DNA of 64,000 bases from GAS188 sp963794475 (GTDB lineage: Bacteria > Pseudomonadota > Alphaproteobacteria > Rhizobiales > Beijerinckiaceae), in the NCBI GenBank assembly GCA_963794475.1, contig CAWCDW010000002.1, forward strand, positions 930,001 to 994,000, given 5' to 3'. The notes beneath the pieces are model-generated. The model made no database searches. It saw nothing but the letters and a program-made list of their open reading frames with translations, and was not told the origin of the DNA. Positions 53,694-61,462 of the stretch are shown one piece after another (position 1 is the stretch's first letter; each line of letters begins with the position of its first letter). A program made the translations under genes and the position numbers.

Positions 53694-54420
53694 GCGCCAC
53701 ACGCAAGGCGCGCAAGGTCGCCTGCGTCGACAGATCGGCGATGCCGTCCGCGCGCTCGGGCCGGAAATGGCGCTGGAAAGCTTTCACGACGCTTTGCGTC
53801 TCCTCGCCGTAGAAGCCCGTGGCTTCGATCGCATACCCATAAGCCGCCAATGCAGCTTGCAACCCCTCCACGTTCGACCCTTCATCGCCAAGCCCAAGGC
53901 TCTGCCCGAAACTCGAGGGCACCGGTGCCACGAAATGGCCAATTCCGGCGCGATGCAGCTCTTGCCATGGGAAGAGCTCGCCCGGATCCTGCTTGCGCGA
54001 GGGTGCGATGTCGGAGTGCGCAAGCACACGCGCCGACGGTATCGCCCAGCGTGAAGTGATATCACGGCAGAGGGCGATCAGAGCCCCGATCTGGGCACTC
54101 GGGAAAGGCGGGTTGCCGCCGTCATGGCCCGGATGATCGACCTCGATACCGATCGAGCGCGAGTTCAAATCCTTTTGGCCGTGCCAGGAGGATTGCCCCG
54201 CGTGCCAAGCGCGCCGATCTTCGCGCACGAGCGCAAAAATCTCGCCTTCCTTCTCGATGAGGTAGTGGCTCGACACGTTTGATCGCGGGTCTGTCAGCCT
54301 CGCGATCGCGCCTTCGGCGTTCGGCATTCCCGTATAATGCAGGACCAGCATGTCGACGCCGGTCCTGCGCTTTCCGTGATTGGGCGAAGCGATGCGCGTG
54401 CAGCGCAAGCCGGTGATCAT
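53680..54420 (-). CDS. N-acetylmuramoyl-L-alanine amidase (Amidase_2) with peptidoglycan-binding domain
   Basis: A 246-residue enzyme. The amidase domain has MLVLHYTGMPNAEGA, VSSHYLIEKEGEIFALV, AWHAGQSSW, NSRSIGIEVDHPGH and LAHSDIAPSRKQDPGELFPW, which supply the zinc ligands. A PG_binding_1 unit follows (LQAALAAYGYAIEATGFYGEETQSVVKAFQRHFRP). ATG 54420 is the natural start; no signal peptide is visible, so it probably recycles anhydro-muropeptides in the cytoplasm, as AmpD does. Confidence 0.92.
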   Translation of the reverse strand: MITGLRCTRIASPNHGKRRTGVDMLVLHYTGMPNAEGAIARLTDPRSNVSSHYLIEKEGEIFALVREDRRAWHAGQSSWHGQKDLNSRSIGIEVDHPGHDGGNPPFPSAQIGALIALCRDITSRWAIPSARVLAHSDIAPSRKQDPGELFPWQELHRAGIGHFVAPVPSSFGQSLGLGDEGSNVEGLQAALAAYGYAIEATGFYGEETQSVVKAFQRHFRPERADGIADLSTQATLRALRVALTLP

Positions 54421-54501
54421 TCCGGTAGTACCCAATCTCGGTGTTACCCAAAAGACCCGCCCGGGGTGCGTCCCCGGCAAGGTTGAAGCGGCTTTAAGTC
54501 C

Positions 54502-54756
54502 TCAGCGGCAATAAACGTTCCCGTAATAATCCCGATAGGTGCCGTAGGGACAAGGCGCGGTCGCCGCGCCGACCACCGCGCCGGTGGCGCCGCCCGCGAT
54601 CGCGCCGATCGCCGCGCCACGGCCGCCACCCGCCGCTCCTCCGATCAAGGCGCCTGTGCCTGCACCGAGCAATCCTCCGCCGACCGCACGTTCCTCAGGC
54701 GTGTTGCAAGCACCCAGCGCGAGCACCAGCACCGCAGCCGTCACGACCTTCTTCAT
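54502..54756 (-). CDS. Small glycine-zipper lipoprotein
   Basis: An 84-residue protein with lipoprotein signal KKVVTAAVLVLALGAC. A glycine-zipper block follows (VGGGLLGAGTGALIGGAAGGGRGAAIGAIAGG), then a Tyr/Cys-containing end (CPYGTYRDYYGNVYC). Such proteins sit in the inner leaflet of the outer membrane; the function is unknown. ATG 54756 follows GGGAGCTTG. Confidence 0.8.
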   Translation of the reverse strand: MKKVVTAAVLVLALGACNTPEERAVGGGLLGAGTGALIGGAAGGGRGAAIGAIAGGATGAVVGAATAPCPYGTYRDYYGNVYCR

Positions 54757-54983
54757 CTCAAGCTCCCTTGAACGATTCCGAATGCCGACCGGCATATCGG
54801 CATTTCATGCTAGGCGCCAGCGCGCCGGCAAACCAGCACCACTGAACATCAGGCTTAACGCGGCTGGAGCCGGTTCGGGTTCCACGAGCAAGCCTGGAAA
54901 ACGCCTCATTTTGACCATAGCGCCCACGGCGGATCGATCTTGAAAACGATGACGCTTTCCTCCCATCCAGCGAAGGTAAGCTC

Positions 54984-55526
54984 GTGCCCGTGCCATTTTT
55001 GCGGCTGACCTCTTTTGCTCTTCTCACGCTCCTGCTTTCCGGATGCGCCGAACTCGCCGCGCCCTCCAGCGAGAGCGTGGCCGAACTCGAGGCGCCCGCC
55101 GGAGTGGGCGAGAATGTTCACATGGCCCAAGGCGCCGAGGCGCGCGCTCGCGAGCGTGAGCTTCGCCCAAGGATCGAGCAACATGCGCGCGAGAACGCCC
55201 TCCCGGCGGCCCTCGCCAATGCCGTCATTCGCATCGAAAGCAACTATAATTCGCGGATCGTGCACGCGGGCAATTACGGTTTGATGCAGATCAAGCTCGC
55301 GACGGCGCGTGCCGTCGGTTTCAGCGGTTCGGCGGCCGAACTTCTCGATCCCGATACCAACCTTCACTACGGCTTGAAATATCTCGGCAGCGTTTACCAG
55401 CAATCGCAAGGCGATCTCTGCCTCACGGTAATGAAATATCAAAGCGGTCATCGAGCGCTGCGGATGACCGCAAGCAACCGCGCCTATTGCCGAAAAGTGA
55501 AAGGCCTGATGATGGCCTCGGGATAG
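54984..55526 (+). CDS. Lytic transglycosylase, lipoprotein
   Basis: A 180-residue protein. The lipobox is LLLSGC. The SLT domain shows ALANAVIRIESNYNSRIVHAGNYGLMQIK, with Glu of RIES as catalytic acid, then LLDPDTNLHYGLKYLG and TVMKYQSGH. It cleaves the glycan strand to 1,6-anhydro products. The start is GTG 54984 after AAGGTAAG. It lies in a small group of cell-wall genes. Confidence 0.9.
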   Translation: MPVPFLRLTSFALLTLLLSGCAELAAPSSESVAELEAPAGVGENVHMAQGAEARARERELRPRIEQHARENALPAALANAVIRIESNYNSRIVHAGNYGLMQIKLATARAVGFSGSAAELLDPDTNLHYGLKYLGSVYQQSQGDLCLTVMKYQSGHRALRMTASNRAYCRKVKGLMMASG

Positions 55527-55828
55527 GCATTCGGACGTTCCTCCGCCTATCCATCACGGCTTCGTGATCATCGGCTACTGTGGATTTCAAGTAACGCGGC
55601 GCACTTTTTTTGGCCCGGGTGCCGCCATTTTTCGCGTGCCCCCAGTTGACGGAAGGCGCGAGTTCGTGTCCCGTGTGAGGCGCAATCGCGAAGTATTCGG
55701 CGTAGTCCTGTGCTGCGGCGAAGGGAAACGGTCATCGATCCGCCGGTCCGTGCAACGACGATTGCTTTTCTTCGGCGCGGCGCCGAGGGGAAATTTGGAT
55801 GGGCTTGGGTCGACAGGGATACCGCTGC
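55527..55828. other. Long leader-like region upstream of the cold-shock gene
   Basis: About 300 bp between the transglycosylase and the csp gene hold no gene I can support. A small dyad ATCACG-GCTT-CGTGAT lies at 55553-55568. Cold-shock mRNAs usually have long leaders, so part of this may be the csp 5' untranslated region. Confidence 0.3.
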
Positions 55829-56033
55829 ATGGCTTCCGGGACCTGTCAAGTGGTTCGACGAGACCAAGGGGTACGGCTTCATTCGTCCGTCTGATGGCGG
55901 CAAGGACGTTTTCGTCCACATCACCGCCGTCCGTACGGCGGGGCTGCAAACGCTGGCCGAAGGACAAAAGGTCAACTTCGACCTTGTTTCCGAGCGCGGC
56001 AAAACCGCAGCGGGCAATCTCTCGCTCGCCTGA
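55829..56033 (+). CDS. CspA-family cold-shock protein with an apparent 1-nt insertion near its start
   Basis: From 55845 the frame reads VKWFDETKGYGFI, then GGKDVFVHIT, the RNP1 and RNP2 motifs of a ~68-residue OB-fold cold-shock protein. The natural start, ATG GCT TCC GGG ACC (MASGT) at 55829, is in a different phase: one extra T at 55844 separates the two. Without it the protein is a normal CspA homologue. As written, the csp frame could only start far upstream (ATG 55710), giving an unusual 40-residue extension. It is either a sequencing error or a damaged gene. Confidence 0.75.
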
Positions 56034-56374
56034 TTCACGCCTCCCAGCGGTCCGGACCTCAAGGTTTCGGTCGCGGGGTTACTGAGGCCGCACTCGTGCC
56101 GTCGGCCTCGCAACCGTCCGAGTGCTGCCGCGCGCCCTCGGTAGGGATATTTCGCGACCTCATCAATCGGTCGTTTCACGCGTCAGGCGGCTTTTTCGCC
56201 CATCCACCTGGGGCGTTCCTCGCGTTGGATCGGCCGCGTGGTCCTCCATGGCAGAGTTCCTCTCCACGCGGGACTTCCTGCGGCTCCGGCCCCCCACGAC
56301 GGTAGCCACCATCCGAGATTGGCATCGCCGGCATGGCGCCGCCTCGCCTCGCGCGGGCCGAAGAAAGGCCATTC
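56034..56374. other. Intergenic region between csp and the DMT permease gene
   Basis: A 341-bp region with several overlapping frames on both strands. None shows a family motif or a convincing start, so I see no gene in it. It should contain the promoter of the permease gene. Confidence 0.3.
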
Positions 56375-57262
56375 ATGTCACGCGAGACGCTCGGATATCT
56401 CCTCGGCGCGCTGGGCGTGCTGGTGTTCGGCGGCTCCTTGCCCATGACGCGGCTCGCCGTCGCAGATCTCGATCCCTTGTTCGTGACCGTGGCGCGCCCG
56501 GGCCTCGCGGCAGTGCCGGCCGGGCTCGTCCTGCTCGCGCTGCGCCCTCCCCTTCCTGATCGCGCTAGCCTTGCCCGCCTTTTCGCGGCGGGGCTCGCCC
56601 TCGTCTGGGGCTGGCCGGGCCTTGCAAACTTTGCGATGCGCAGCCTGCCTGCGGCTCACGGTGGCGTGGTGGCCGGCCTATTGCCGCTCGCGACCTCTGT
56701 CGCGGCAGCCCTCATCTTGCGCGAGCGCCTACCTATAAGGTTTTGGCTTTGCGCGATCGGCGGCGCCGTTTTGGTATGCGGCTTCGCGCTGCGCGAGGGT
56801 GGAGGCTCCTTCGCGCCGGCGGATGGGCTATTACTCACGGCCGTGGCCGTTTGCGCCGTGGGTTATGTCATAGCAGGCGATTTATCGACCCGCATGCCCG
56901 GATGGGAAGTCATCTCCTGGATGCTTGTCCTGATGGCGCCCCTCTCCTTGCCCGCGACGCTCTGGCTTTGGCCCGCCCCTTCCGCGATCATATCCACGTC
57001 GAGCTGGCTGGGCTTTGCCTACATCACATTGCTCAGCCAATACTTCGGCTTTTTCGCGTGGAACGCGGGCCTTGCCCTCGGCGGGGTGGCTCGCGTCAGC
57101 CAGGTTCAATTGCTGCAAACCTTCGTGACGCTCATCTTCGCGTCACTGATCAACGACGAGCCGCTGAACCCACTGGCCTTCGCGGTCGCCGGATGCGTCC
57201 TGCTGTTCATCCTCGGCGCGAGGCAAGTGAAGTCGAAGGCCATGGCCGAGCTGAAGGCATGA
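56375..57262 (+). CDS. EamA/DMT family transporter
   Basis: A 295-residue permease with ten helices in two EamA repeats (LLGALGVLVFGGSLPMTRLAVADLDPLFVTVARPGLAA; LGFAYITLLSQYFGFFAWNAGLALGGVARVSQVQLLQ). ATG 56375 follows AGAAAGG (56362-56368). The substrate is unknown. It is the third full-length or half-length DMT group in the window and is not closely similar to the one at 26225. Confidence 0.88.
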   Translation: MSRETLGYLLGALGVLVFGGSLPMTRLAVADLDPLFVTVARPGLAAVPAGLVLLALRPPLPDRASLARLFAAGLALVWGWPGLANFAMRSLPAAHGGVVAGLLPLATSVAAALILRERLPIRFWLCAIGGAVLVCGFALREGGGSFAPADGLLLTAVAVCAVGYVIAGDLSTRMPGWEVISWMLVLMAPLSLPATLWLWPAPSAIISTSSWLGFAYITLLSQYFGFFAWNAGLALGGVARVSQVQLLQTFVTLIFASLINDEPLNPLAFAVAGCVLLFILGARQVKSKAMAELKA

Positions 57263-57362
57263 AAAGGGGAAGACCGCTCCGCGGATGGCAGACCCTACCT
57301 AAACACGCACCTCCGGTCGCGAAGGCGCGGCGGGAATTCGCCGCGGGCCTCGGCACGATTGC

Positions 57363-58370
57363 CTATTGCGCTGCTTCGCCGGGCGCTCTCTGTACTCCCT
57401 TGGCATTTTCCTCATCGATGAGAACCTTGGCGAGAAGCTTGCCGGCCGGGCTGCGCGGCAGCTCGGCGCGGATCTCGAGCGCGGTCGGCATCTCATGGCG
57501 GCCGATGCGGTCGCTCAGGAATTCGCGCAACGTCTCGAGGGTGAGCATGCGTGCTCCCTGTTTCAGCGTCACGAAAGCCTTGGCGGCCTGGCCCCGATAG
57601 GCGTCGGGGACACCGATGACGATCACCTCCTTCACGTCGTCGTGCTCGTAGATCGCATTCTCTATCGCCACCGGATACACGTTGAAGCCCGATGAGATGA
57701 TCATGTTCTTCTTGCGGTCGACAATGCTGAATTGGCCCTTGTCGTCCAGCTTGCCGATGTCGCCGGTGAGGAAATAACCGTCGACGAAAGCCTCTTGCGT
57801 GGCTTGCGGCTTGTTCCAATAGCCTTTGAATACGTTGGGGCCGCGGATCGCGATCTCACCGACCTCATCGGGCCCGAGCTCCTTGCGCGGGTCGTCCAAG
57901 GCGACGATGCGCAGATCGATCCCCGGGTAAGGAATGCCGATAAGTCCGGGGCTCGAGGGCGCGCTCATCACCATGCGCGTTCCGGCGGGCGCGGTCTCGG
58001 TCATGCCCCAGCCGCCGCCCATGCGCCGGCCCAACAGGCGTTCAAGCCGCTTCTCGACCTCGAACGGCATGGGCGCACCGCCCGATCCGCATTGCTTCAA
58101 TGACGACAAATCGCGTTTCTCGATGCCGGGGAGGTTGGCGAGCGCAATCCACATTGTCGGCACGCCGAGCATGACGCTCGCCCGCCTAGTCTCGATATCG
58201 GCGACCACCGCTTCAGCGTCGAAGCGGGGATGCAGCAAGAGCTCGTTGCCGTCGCGCAGGCCGCGCAACAAGATCACCGTGAGCGCGTAGATGTGGAAAA
58301 GCGGCAGCACGCAGATGATCCGCTCTTCGCCTGGCACGAGGCCGTAAGGCTCGCTCCAGCTTCGGTACAT
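57363..58370 (-). CDS. fadD: Acyl-CoA ligase (AMP-forming), C-terminal part after a frameshift
   Basis: A 335-residue frame with the ANL-superfamily core: LPLFHIYALTVILLRGL, GWGMTETAPAG (A5), GEIAIRGPNVFKGYW, DGYFLTGDIGKLDDKGQFSIVDRKKNMI (A7/A8 hinge) and the C-terminal lysine in PRSPAGKLLAK. It lacks the P-loop, which is on the other frame just upstream. Together the parts make a normal ~560-residue long-chain acyl-CoA synthetase, which activates fatty acids for beta-oxidation. The parts differ by one nucleotide. Confidence 0.85.
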   Translation of the reverse strand: MYRSWSEPYGLVPGEERIICVLPLFHIYALTVILLRGLRDGNELLLHPRFDAEAVVADIETRRASVMLGVPTMWIALANLPGIEKRDLSSLKQCGSGGAPMPFEVEKRLERLLGRRMGGGWGMTETAPAGTRMVMSAPSSPGLIGIPYPGIDLRIVALDDPRKELGPDEVGEIAIRGPNVFKGYWNKPQATQEAFVDGYFLTGDIGKLDDKGQFSIVDRKKNMIISSGFNVYPVAIENAIYEHDDVKEVIVIGVPDAYRGQAAKAFVTLKQGARMLTLETLREFLSDRIGRHEMPTALEIRAELPRSPAGKLLAKVLIDEENAKGVQRAPGEAAQ

Positions 58371-59043
58371 GCTGACCGTCGCCGTGAAATTGGCATGAGT
58401 TCAGCATGGCGCCCTTGGGCATTCCCGTTGTGCCGCCCGTATATTGCAAGACCGCCACGTCATCGGGCGATATCTTCGCAGGCTCGCGCGAAGAAGGCGT
58501 GCGCAGGATTTCCATGAGCGGCGAAACGCCCGGCCGCCAGGGCACCGCGACACCGGGCGATGGCCCCCAATACGCGTCATCGCCCACCCAAACGCGCTCG
58601 ACGAGGCCTTCAGCGTGAAGCGACAGCGCGTTGGGCAAGAGGCTCGGAAAATTCGTGGTGACCAGCGTGCGGGCGCCCGAGTCTTTGATCTTATGGGCGA
58701 GCTCGCGCGGCGCATCGAGCGGACTCAGGTGGGCGATGCGAGCCCCAAGGCGCAACACCGCGAAAAAGACAATCGGGTGGAAAGGCGTGTTCGGCAGATA
58801 AAGCGCAACCGTCTCGCCTTTGCCGATGCCGGCCTCGGCAAAGCCCGCCGAGAGTTCCGCCACGAGCCTGCCGAGGGTGGCATAATCAAGCCGCGCCTCG
58901 CGATAGGAAAGGGCAGGCCGAGCCGGCCCTTCGGCGACCGCGAGGTCGAGAAGCGCGGGCAAGGTGCCGATCTCGATCGGAGCATCCCAGCGCGCCGCCT
59001 GCGGAAAGGCATCGACCCAGGGGCGATAAGGCGTGGCGCTCAT
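58213..59043 (-). CDS. fadD: Acyl-CoA ligase (AMP-forming), N-terminal part before a frameshift
   Basis: ATG 59043 with GGAGGAAGG starts MSATPYRPWVDAFPQAARW. The frame contains the AMP-binding P-loop VLQYTGGTTGMPKGAML and then leaves the family sequence after GAMLN at about 58402. The expected continuation, THANFTATVSMYRSW, appears when one of two adjacent A residues (minus strand; plus-strand T at 58400-58401) is dropped. The residues after that point to 58213 are an out-of-frame tail. It is either a pseudogene or an error in the sequence. Confidence 0.85.
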   Translation of the reverse strand: MSATPYRPWVDAFPQAARWDAPIEIGTLPALLDLAVAEGPARPALSYREARLDYATLGRLVAELSAGFAEAGIGKGETVALYLPNTPFHPIVFFAVLRLGARIAHLSPLDAPRELAHKIKDSGARTLVTTNFPSLLPNALSLHAEGLVERVWVGDDAYWGPSPGVAVPWRPGVSPLMEILRTPSSREPAKISPDDVAVLQYTGGTTGMPKGAMLNSCQFHGDGQHVPKLERALRPRARRRADHLRAAAFPHLRAHGDLVARPARRQRALAASPLRR

Positions 59044-59309
59044 CCTTCCTCCGGCCTGGATTTTTCTGAGATCGGCGAGCCCATGGAATTCTTCGTTCCC
59101 TCCTCGCAAGTTCGCGCTTTCGTGGCTCCGGCAAGCTAGCCGACGGCGTAAAAGGGCGCCAGCGCGCCGCTTGTTTCGACTGGAGCTTGCCTTTCACGAG
59201 ATCGCGACTTTGGCCCAAGGCAGTGGAGCGAGACCGATTGGCCGCGCTTCGCGCTTTCGGCGAGATAAGACCCCGTGCTAAGGCGTGCCTCGCAACCGCA
59301 GGAGACCCC

Positions 59310-60077
59310 ATGCCCGCAGCATTTCACACATTCTTGTGCCACACCGACAATATCGGGGTGTTGATTCATGACGAGGCGACAGGCCAGGTCGCGAGTGTCG
59401 ACGTGCCGGACGCCGAAGCCGTCGAGCGCGCCTTGCGCGAGAAAAACTGGCGGCTCACTCATATTATCGTCACGCACCGCCATTCGGATCACATCGAGGG
59501 CATTCCCGCCTTGAAGGCCAAGACCGGCGCGCGGGTCATCGCCCCGAAGAAGGCGGCAGCCCAAGTGCCGCAAGCCGACGAACTCGTGGCGGAAGGGGAC
59601 AAGGTCAAGATCGGCGAGCTCACCGCCTCGGTGCTCGACACGCCGGGCCATTGCGCCGATCACATCTCGTTCTGGTTTCCGCAAGAGAAGGCGTTGTTCG
59701 CCGGCGACACCATCTTCACGCTCGGCTGCGGACGGGTGAGCGAGGCGACCCCTTCGGTGCTCTGGTCCTCCTTGCAGCGCATCGCGGCCTTGCCGAACGA
59801 GACGCGCATCTGGTCTGGCCATGAATACACGCTGTCGAACGCGAAATTCGCGATCTCGGTCGATGGCACCAACGAGGCGCTGAAAACCCGATATGCCGCG
59901 ATCGAGAAGCTGCGGGCCGCCGACAAGCTCACCGTGCCGACGACGCTCGCCGAGGAGAAAGCGACGAACCCCTTCCTGCGCGCCGGCGATCCGAAGGTGC
60001 AAAAAGCGGTGGGCATGGCGGGCGCCGATGCGAGCGCGGTCTTTGCCGAATTGCGCGAGCGCAAGAACAGGTTTTGA
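59310..60077 (+). CDS. gloB: Hydroxyacylglutathione hydrolase (glyoxalase II)
   Basis: A 255-residue metallo-beta-lactamase-fold enzyme with THRHSDHIEG (the THxHxDH binuclear metal motif), TPGHCADHISFW, LFAGDTIFTLGCGR and IWSGHEYTLSNAKFA. It hydrolyses S-lactoylglutathione to lactate and glutathione and so completes the pathway begun by the gloA product. GGAGA (59301-59305) precedes ATG 59310. Confidence 0.95.
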   Translation: MPAAFHTFLCHTDNIGVLIHDEATGQVASVDVPDAEAVERALREKNWRLTHIIVTHRHSDHIEGIPALKAKTGARVIAPKKAAAQVPQADELVAEGDKVKIGELTASVLDTPGHCADHISFWFPQEKALFAGDTIFTLGCGRVSEATPSVLWSSLQRIAALPNETRIWSGHEYTLSNAKFAISVDGTNEALKTRYAAIEKLRAADKLTVPTTLAEEKATNPFLRAGDPKVQKAVGMAGADASAVFAELRERKNRF

Positions 60078-60099
60078 TCTTCGCGCTTCGGCGGTCGCC

Positions 60100-60540
60100 A
60101 TGCCGTCCCTCTCCGCGGATGAGGTGATCCGGGAGCTTGGGCTTTCGCTGCATCCGGAAGGCGGCTGGTATCGCGAGAGCTTTCGCGACGAGGCCACGTC
60201 GAGCGATGGCCGGGCGAGATCGACGGCGATCTATTTTCTGCTCAGGGCGGGCGAAACCTCGCATTGGCATCGCATCGACGCTGCCGAGATCTGGCTTTGG
60301 CATGCCGGCGGACCGCTCTCCTTATCGATCTCGATCGATGGCGGGCAAAGCCATTCCCATCGCCTCGGCGCCGATCTCGCCTCGGGCGAACGTCCGCAAG
60401 CCGTCGTGCCCGCGCACGCCTGGCAGAGCGCGAAAACTCTTGGTGATTGGACGCTCGTTTCCTGCGTCGTCGCTCCGGGGTTTGAATTTTCCGCTTTCGA
60501 GATGGCGGCGCCCGATTGGCGCCCCACGCGCGGCCGTTGA
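60100..60540 (+). CDS. DUF985 cupin-like protein
   Basis: A 146-residue protein of the DUF985 (Cupin_5) family: IRELGLSLHPEGGWYRESFRD, STAIYFLLRAGETSHWHRIDAAEIWLWHAGGPL and VVPAHAWQSAKTLGDWTLVSCVVAPGFEFSAFEMA. The jelly-roll pattern is clear; the activity is unknown. It follows gloB by 22 nt, so the two are probably co-transcribed. Confidence 0.88.
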   Translation: MPSLSADEVIRELGLSLHPEGGWYRESFRDEATSSDGRARSTAIYFLLRAGETSHWHRIDAAEIWLWHAGGPLSLSISIDGGQSHSHRLGADLASGERPQAVVPAHAWQSAKTLGDWTLVSCVVAPGFEFSAFEMAAPDWRPTRGR

Positions 60541-60582
60541 GGAAGGCGGAGCTCCGGCGAAACACGCACTCGTTTCGCCCGA

Positions 60583-60925
60583 TCATTCCCGCGAAGTCAC
60601 TCGTGCGTTGCTGAGGCGGTGCCAAGCCAGGAATGCACCGAGCACCTGATTGAAAAATCGCGGGGGTAAAAAGCCATAGGCGTAGCGATCTGATCGGCCG
60701 ATCTTGCGAAGGTCATATCCAGGCCAGAGAAACTCGCTGCCTTCGCCCGCGATGATCCAAAAACGCCCATCATCAAGCCGAAGGTGGCGCCTGACCTAGG
60801 CAGGAATTTCAATTCCGCCGGCGGTGTCCGCCGGTGCATTATGCGTAACCGGCAAAACGGTTACAATGGGCGTGGCCTCGCCCGCGCTCAATGGCGAGCA
60901 CGATCACGCTTGGGCGTTTCTTACG
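60583..60925 (-). pseudogene. PemK-like toxin remnant
   Basis: Read across two frames the minus strand gives KKRPSVIVLAIERG, EATPIVTVLPVTHNAP, GGIEIPA-stop-VRRHLRLDDGRFWII and WPGYDLRKIGRSDRYAYGFLPPRFFNQVL. This resembles the PemK/MazF-like growth inhibitors of Hyphomicrobiales. It is broken three ways: the N-terminus is missing, one extra G in a GGG run shifts the frame after IERG, and an in-frame TAG follows IEIPA. The family is recalled from typical sequences and should be tested by a search. Confidence 0.6.
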
Positions 60926-61039
60926 CGCGATGAAATACCCCGCGATCGAACCATGGCTCGACACGGCCACGGCCTCCCGCTGCGCGAGCATCCGATATCC
61001 GCCGAAATTGCGGGTAAACTCGGAAGCCGGGATCCTCAT
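60926..61039 (-). pseudogene. Phd/YefM-type antitoxin remnant fused to the toxin fragment
   Basis: The 38 residues MRIPASEFTRNFGGYRMLAQREAVAVSSHGSIAGYFIA form the N-terminal DNA-binding half of a Phd/YefM antitoxin. The frame then runs directly into KKRPSVIVLAIERG of the toxin and stops at 60839. The C-terminal, toxin-neutralising half is therefore gone. A deletion appears to have joined the two genes. Confidence 0.6.
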
Positions 61040-61098
61040 TCCTGTTTCGCTTGCCCGCGCCCGATGAGGCGACGCGAATACCTCGCTTTCCGTTGCCC

Positions 61099-61130
61099 TT
61101 GACTTACCGTAAGTTCATTCTTACCGTAAG
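61099..61130 (+). promoter_or_regulatory. Twin palindromic operator and promoter of the ArsR-family gene
   Basis: CTTACCGTAAG, a palindrome around a central C, occurs at 61103-61113 and 61120-61130, 17 bp apart, directly before ATG 61133. TTGACT (61099-61104) fits a -35 box, and a weak -10 (TACCGT) would overlap the second copy. Transcription would then start at or next to the ATG, a leaderless mRNA; no ribosome-binding site is visible. The likely binder is the ArsR protein itself. The divergent Phd remnant is an alternative former user. Confidence 0.6.
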
Positions 61131-61132
61131 TC

Positions 61133-61462
61133 ATGACTAACACAAACGCCGCACTTGGCGCTCTCGCCAACCCGACGCGCAGAGGCGTGTTCGAGCGCCT
61201 GGCTTCCGGCCCCGCCTCGGTTGGCGAAATCGCTTCAAAGCTGCCGGTGAGCAGGCCCGCCGTCTCGCAACACCTCAAGGTGCTGAAAGGGGCAGGACTC
61301 GTGCTCGATCGGGCGGAGGGCACAAGGCGCGTCTATCAGATCGATCCCGCGGGGCTCGGCGCCATCCGCGCCTGGCTCGATCAATTCTGGGCCGTGGCGC
61401 TCGATGCCTTCAAGGCCGAGGTCGAGAGTGACGAGGGCCGCGATCGGGGAAAAGGCGAATGA
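61133..61462 (+). CDS. ArsR-family winged-helix transcriptional regulator
   Basis: A 109-residue regulator. ALANPTRRGVFERLASGPASVGEIASKLPVSRPAVSQHLKVLKGAGLVLDRAEGTRRVYQ is the ArsR helix-turn-helix and wing. It has no metal-binding cysteines, so it belongs to the non-metal subgroup usually paired with an SRPBCC protein. It overlaps the next gene by 4 nt (ATGA) and probably represses both from the twin operator. Confidence 0.93.
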   Translation: MTNTNAALGALANPTRRGVFERLASGPASVGEIASKLPVSRPAVSQHLKVLKGAGLVLDRAEGTRRVYQIDPAGLGAIRAWLDQFWAVALDAFKAEVESDEGRDRGKGE

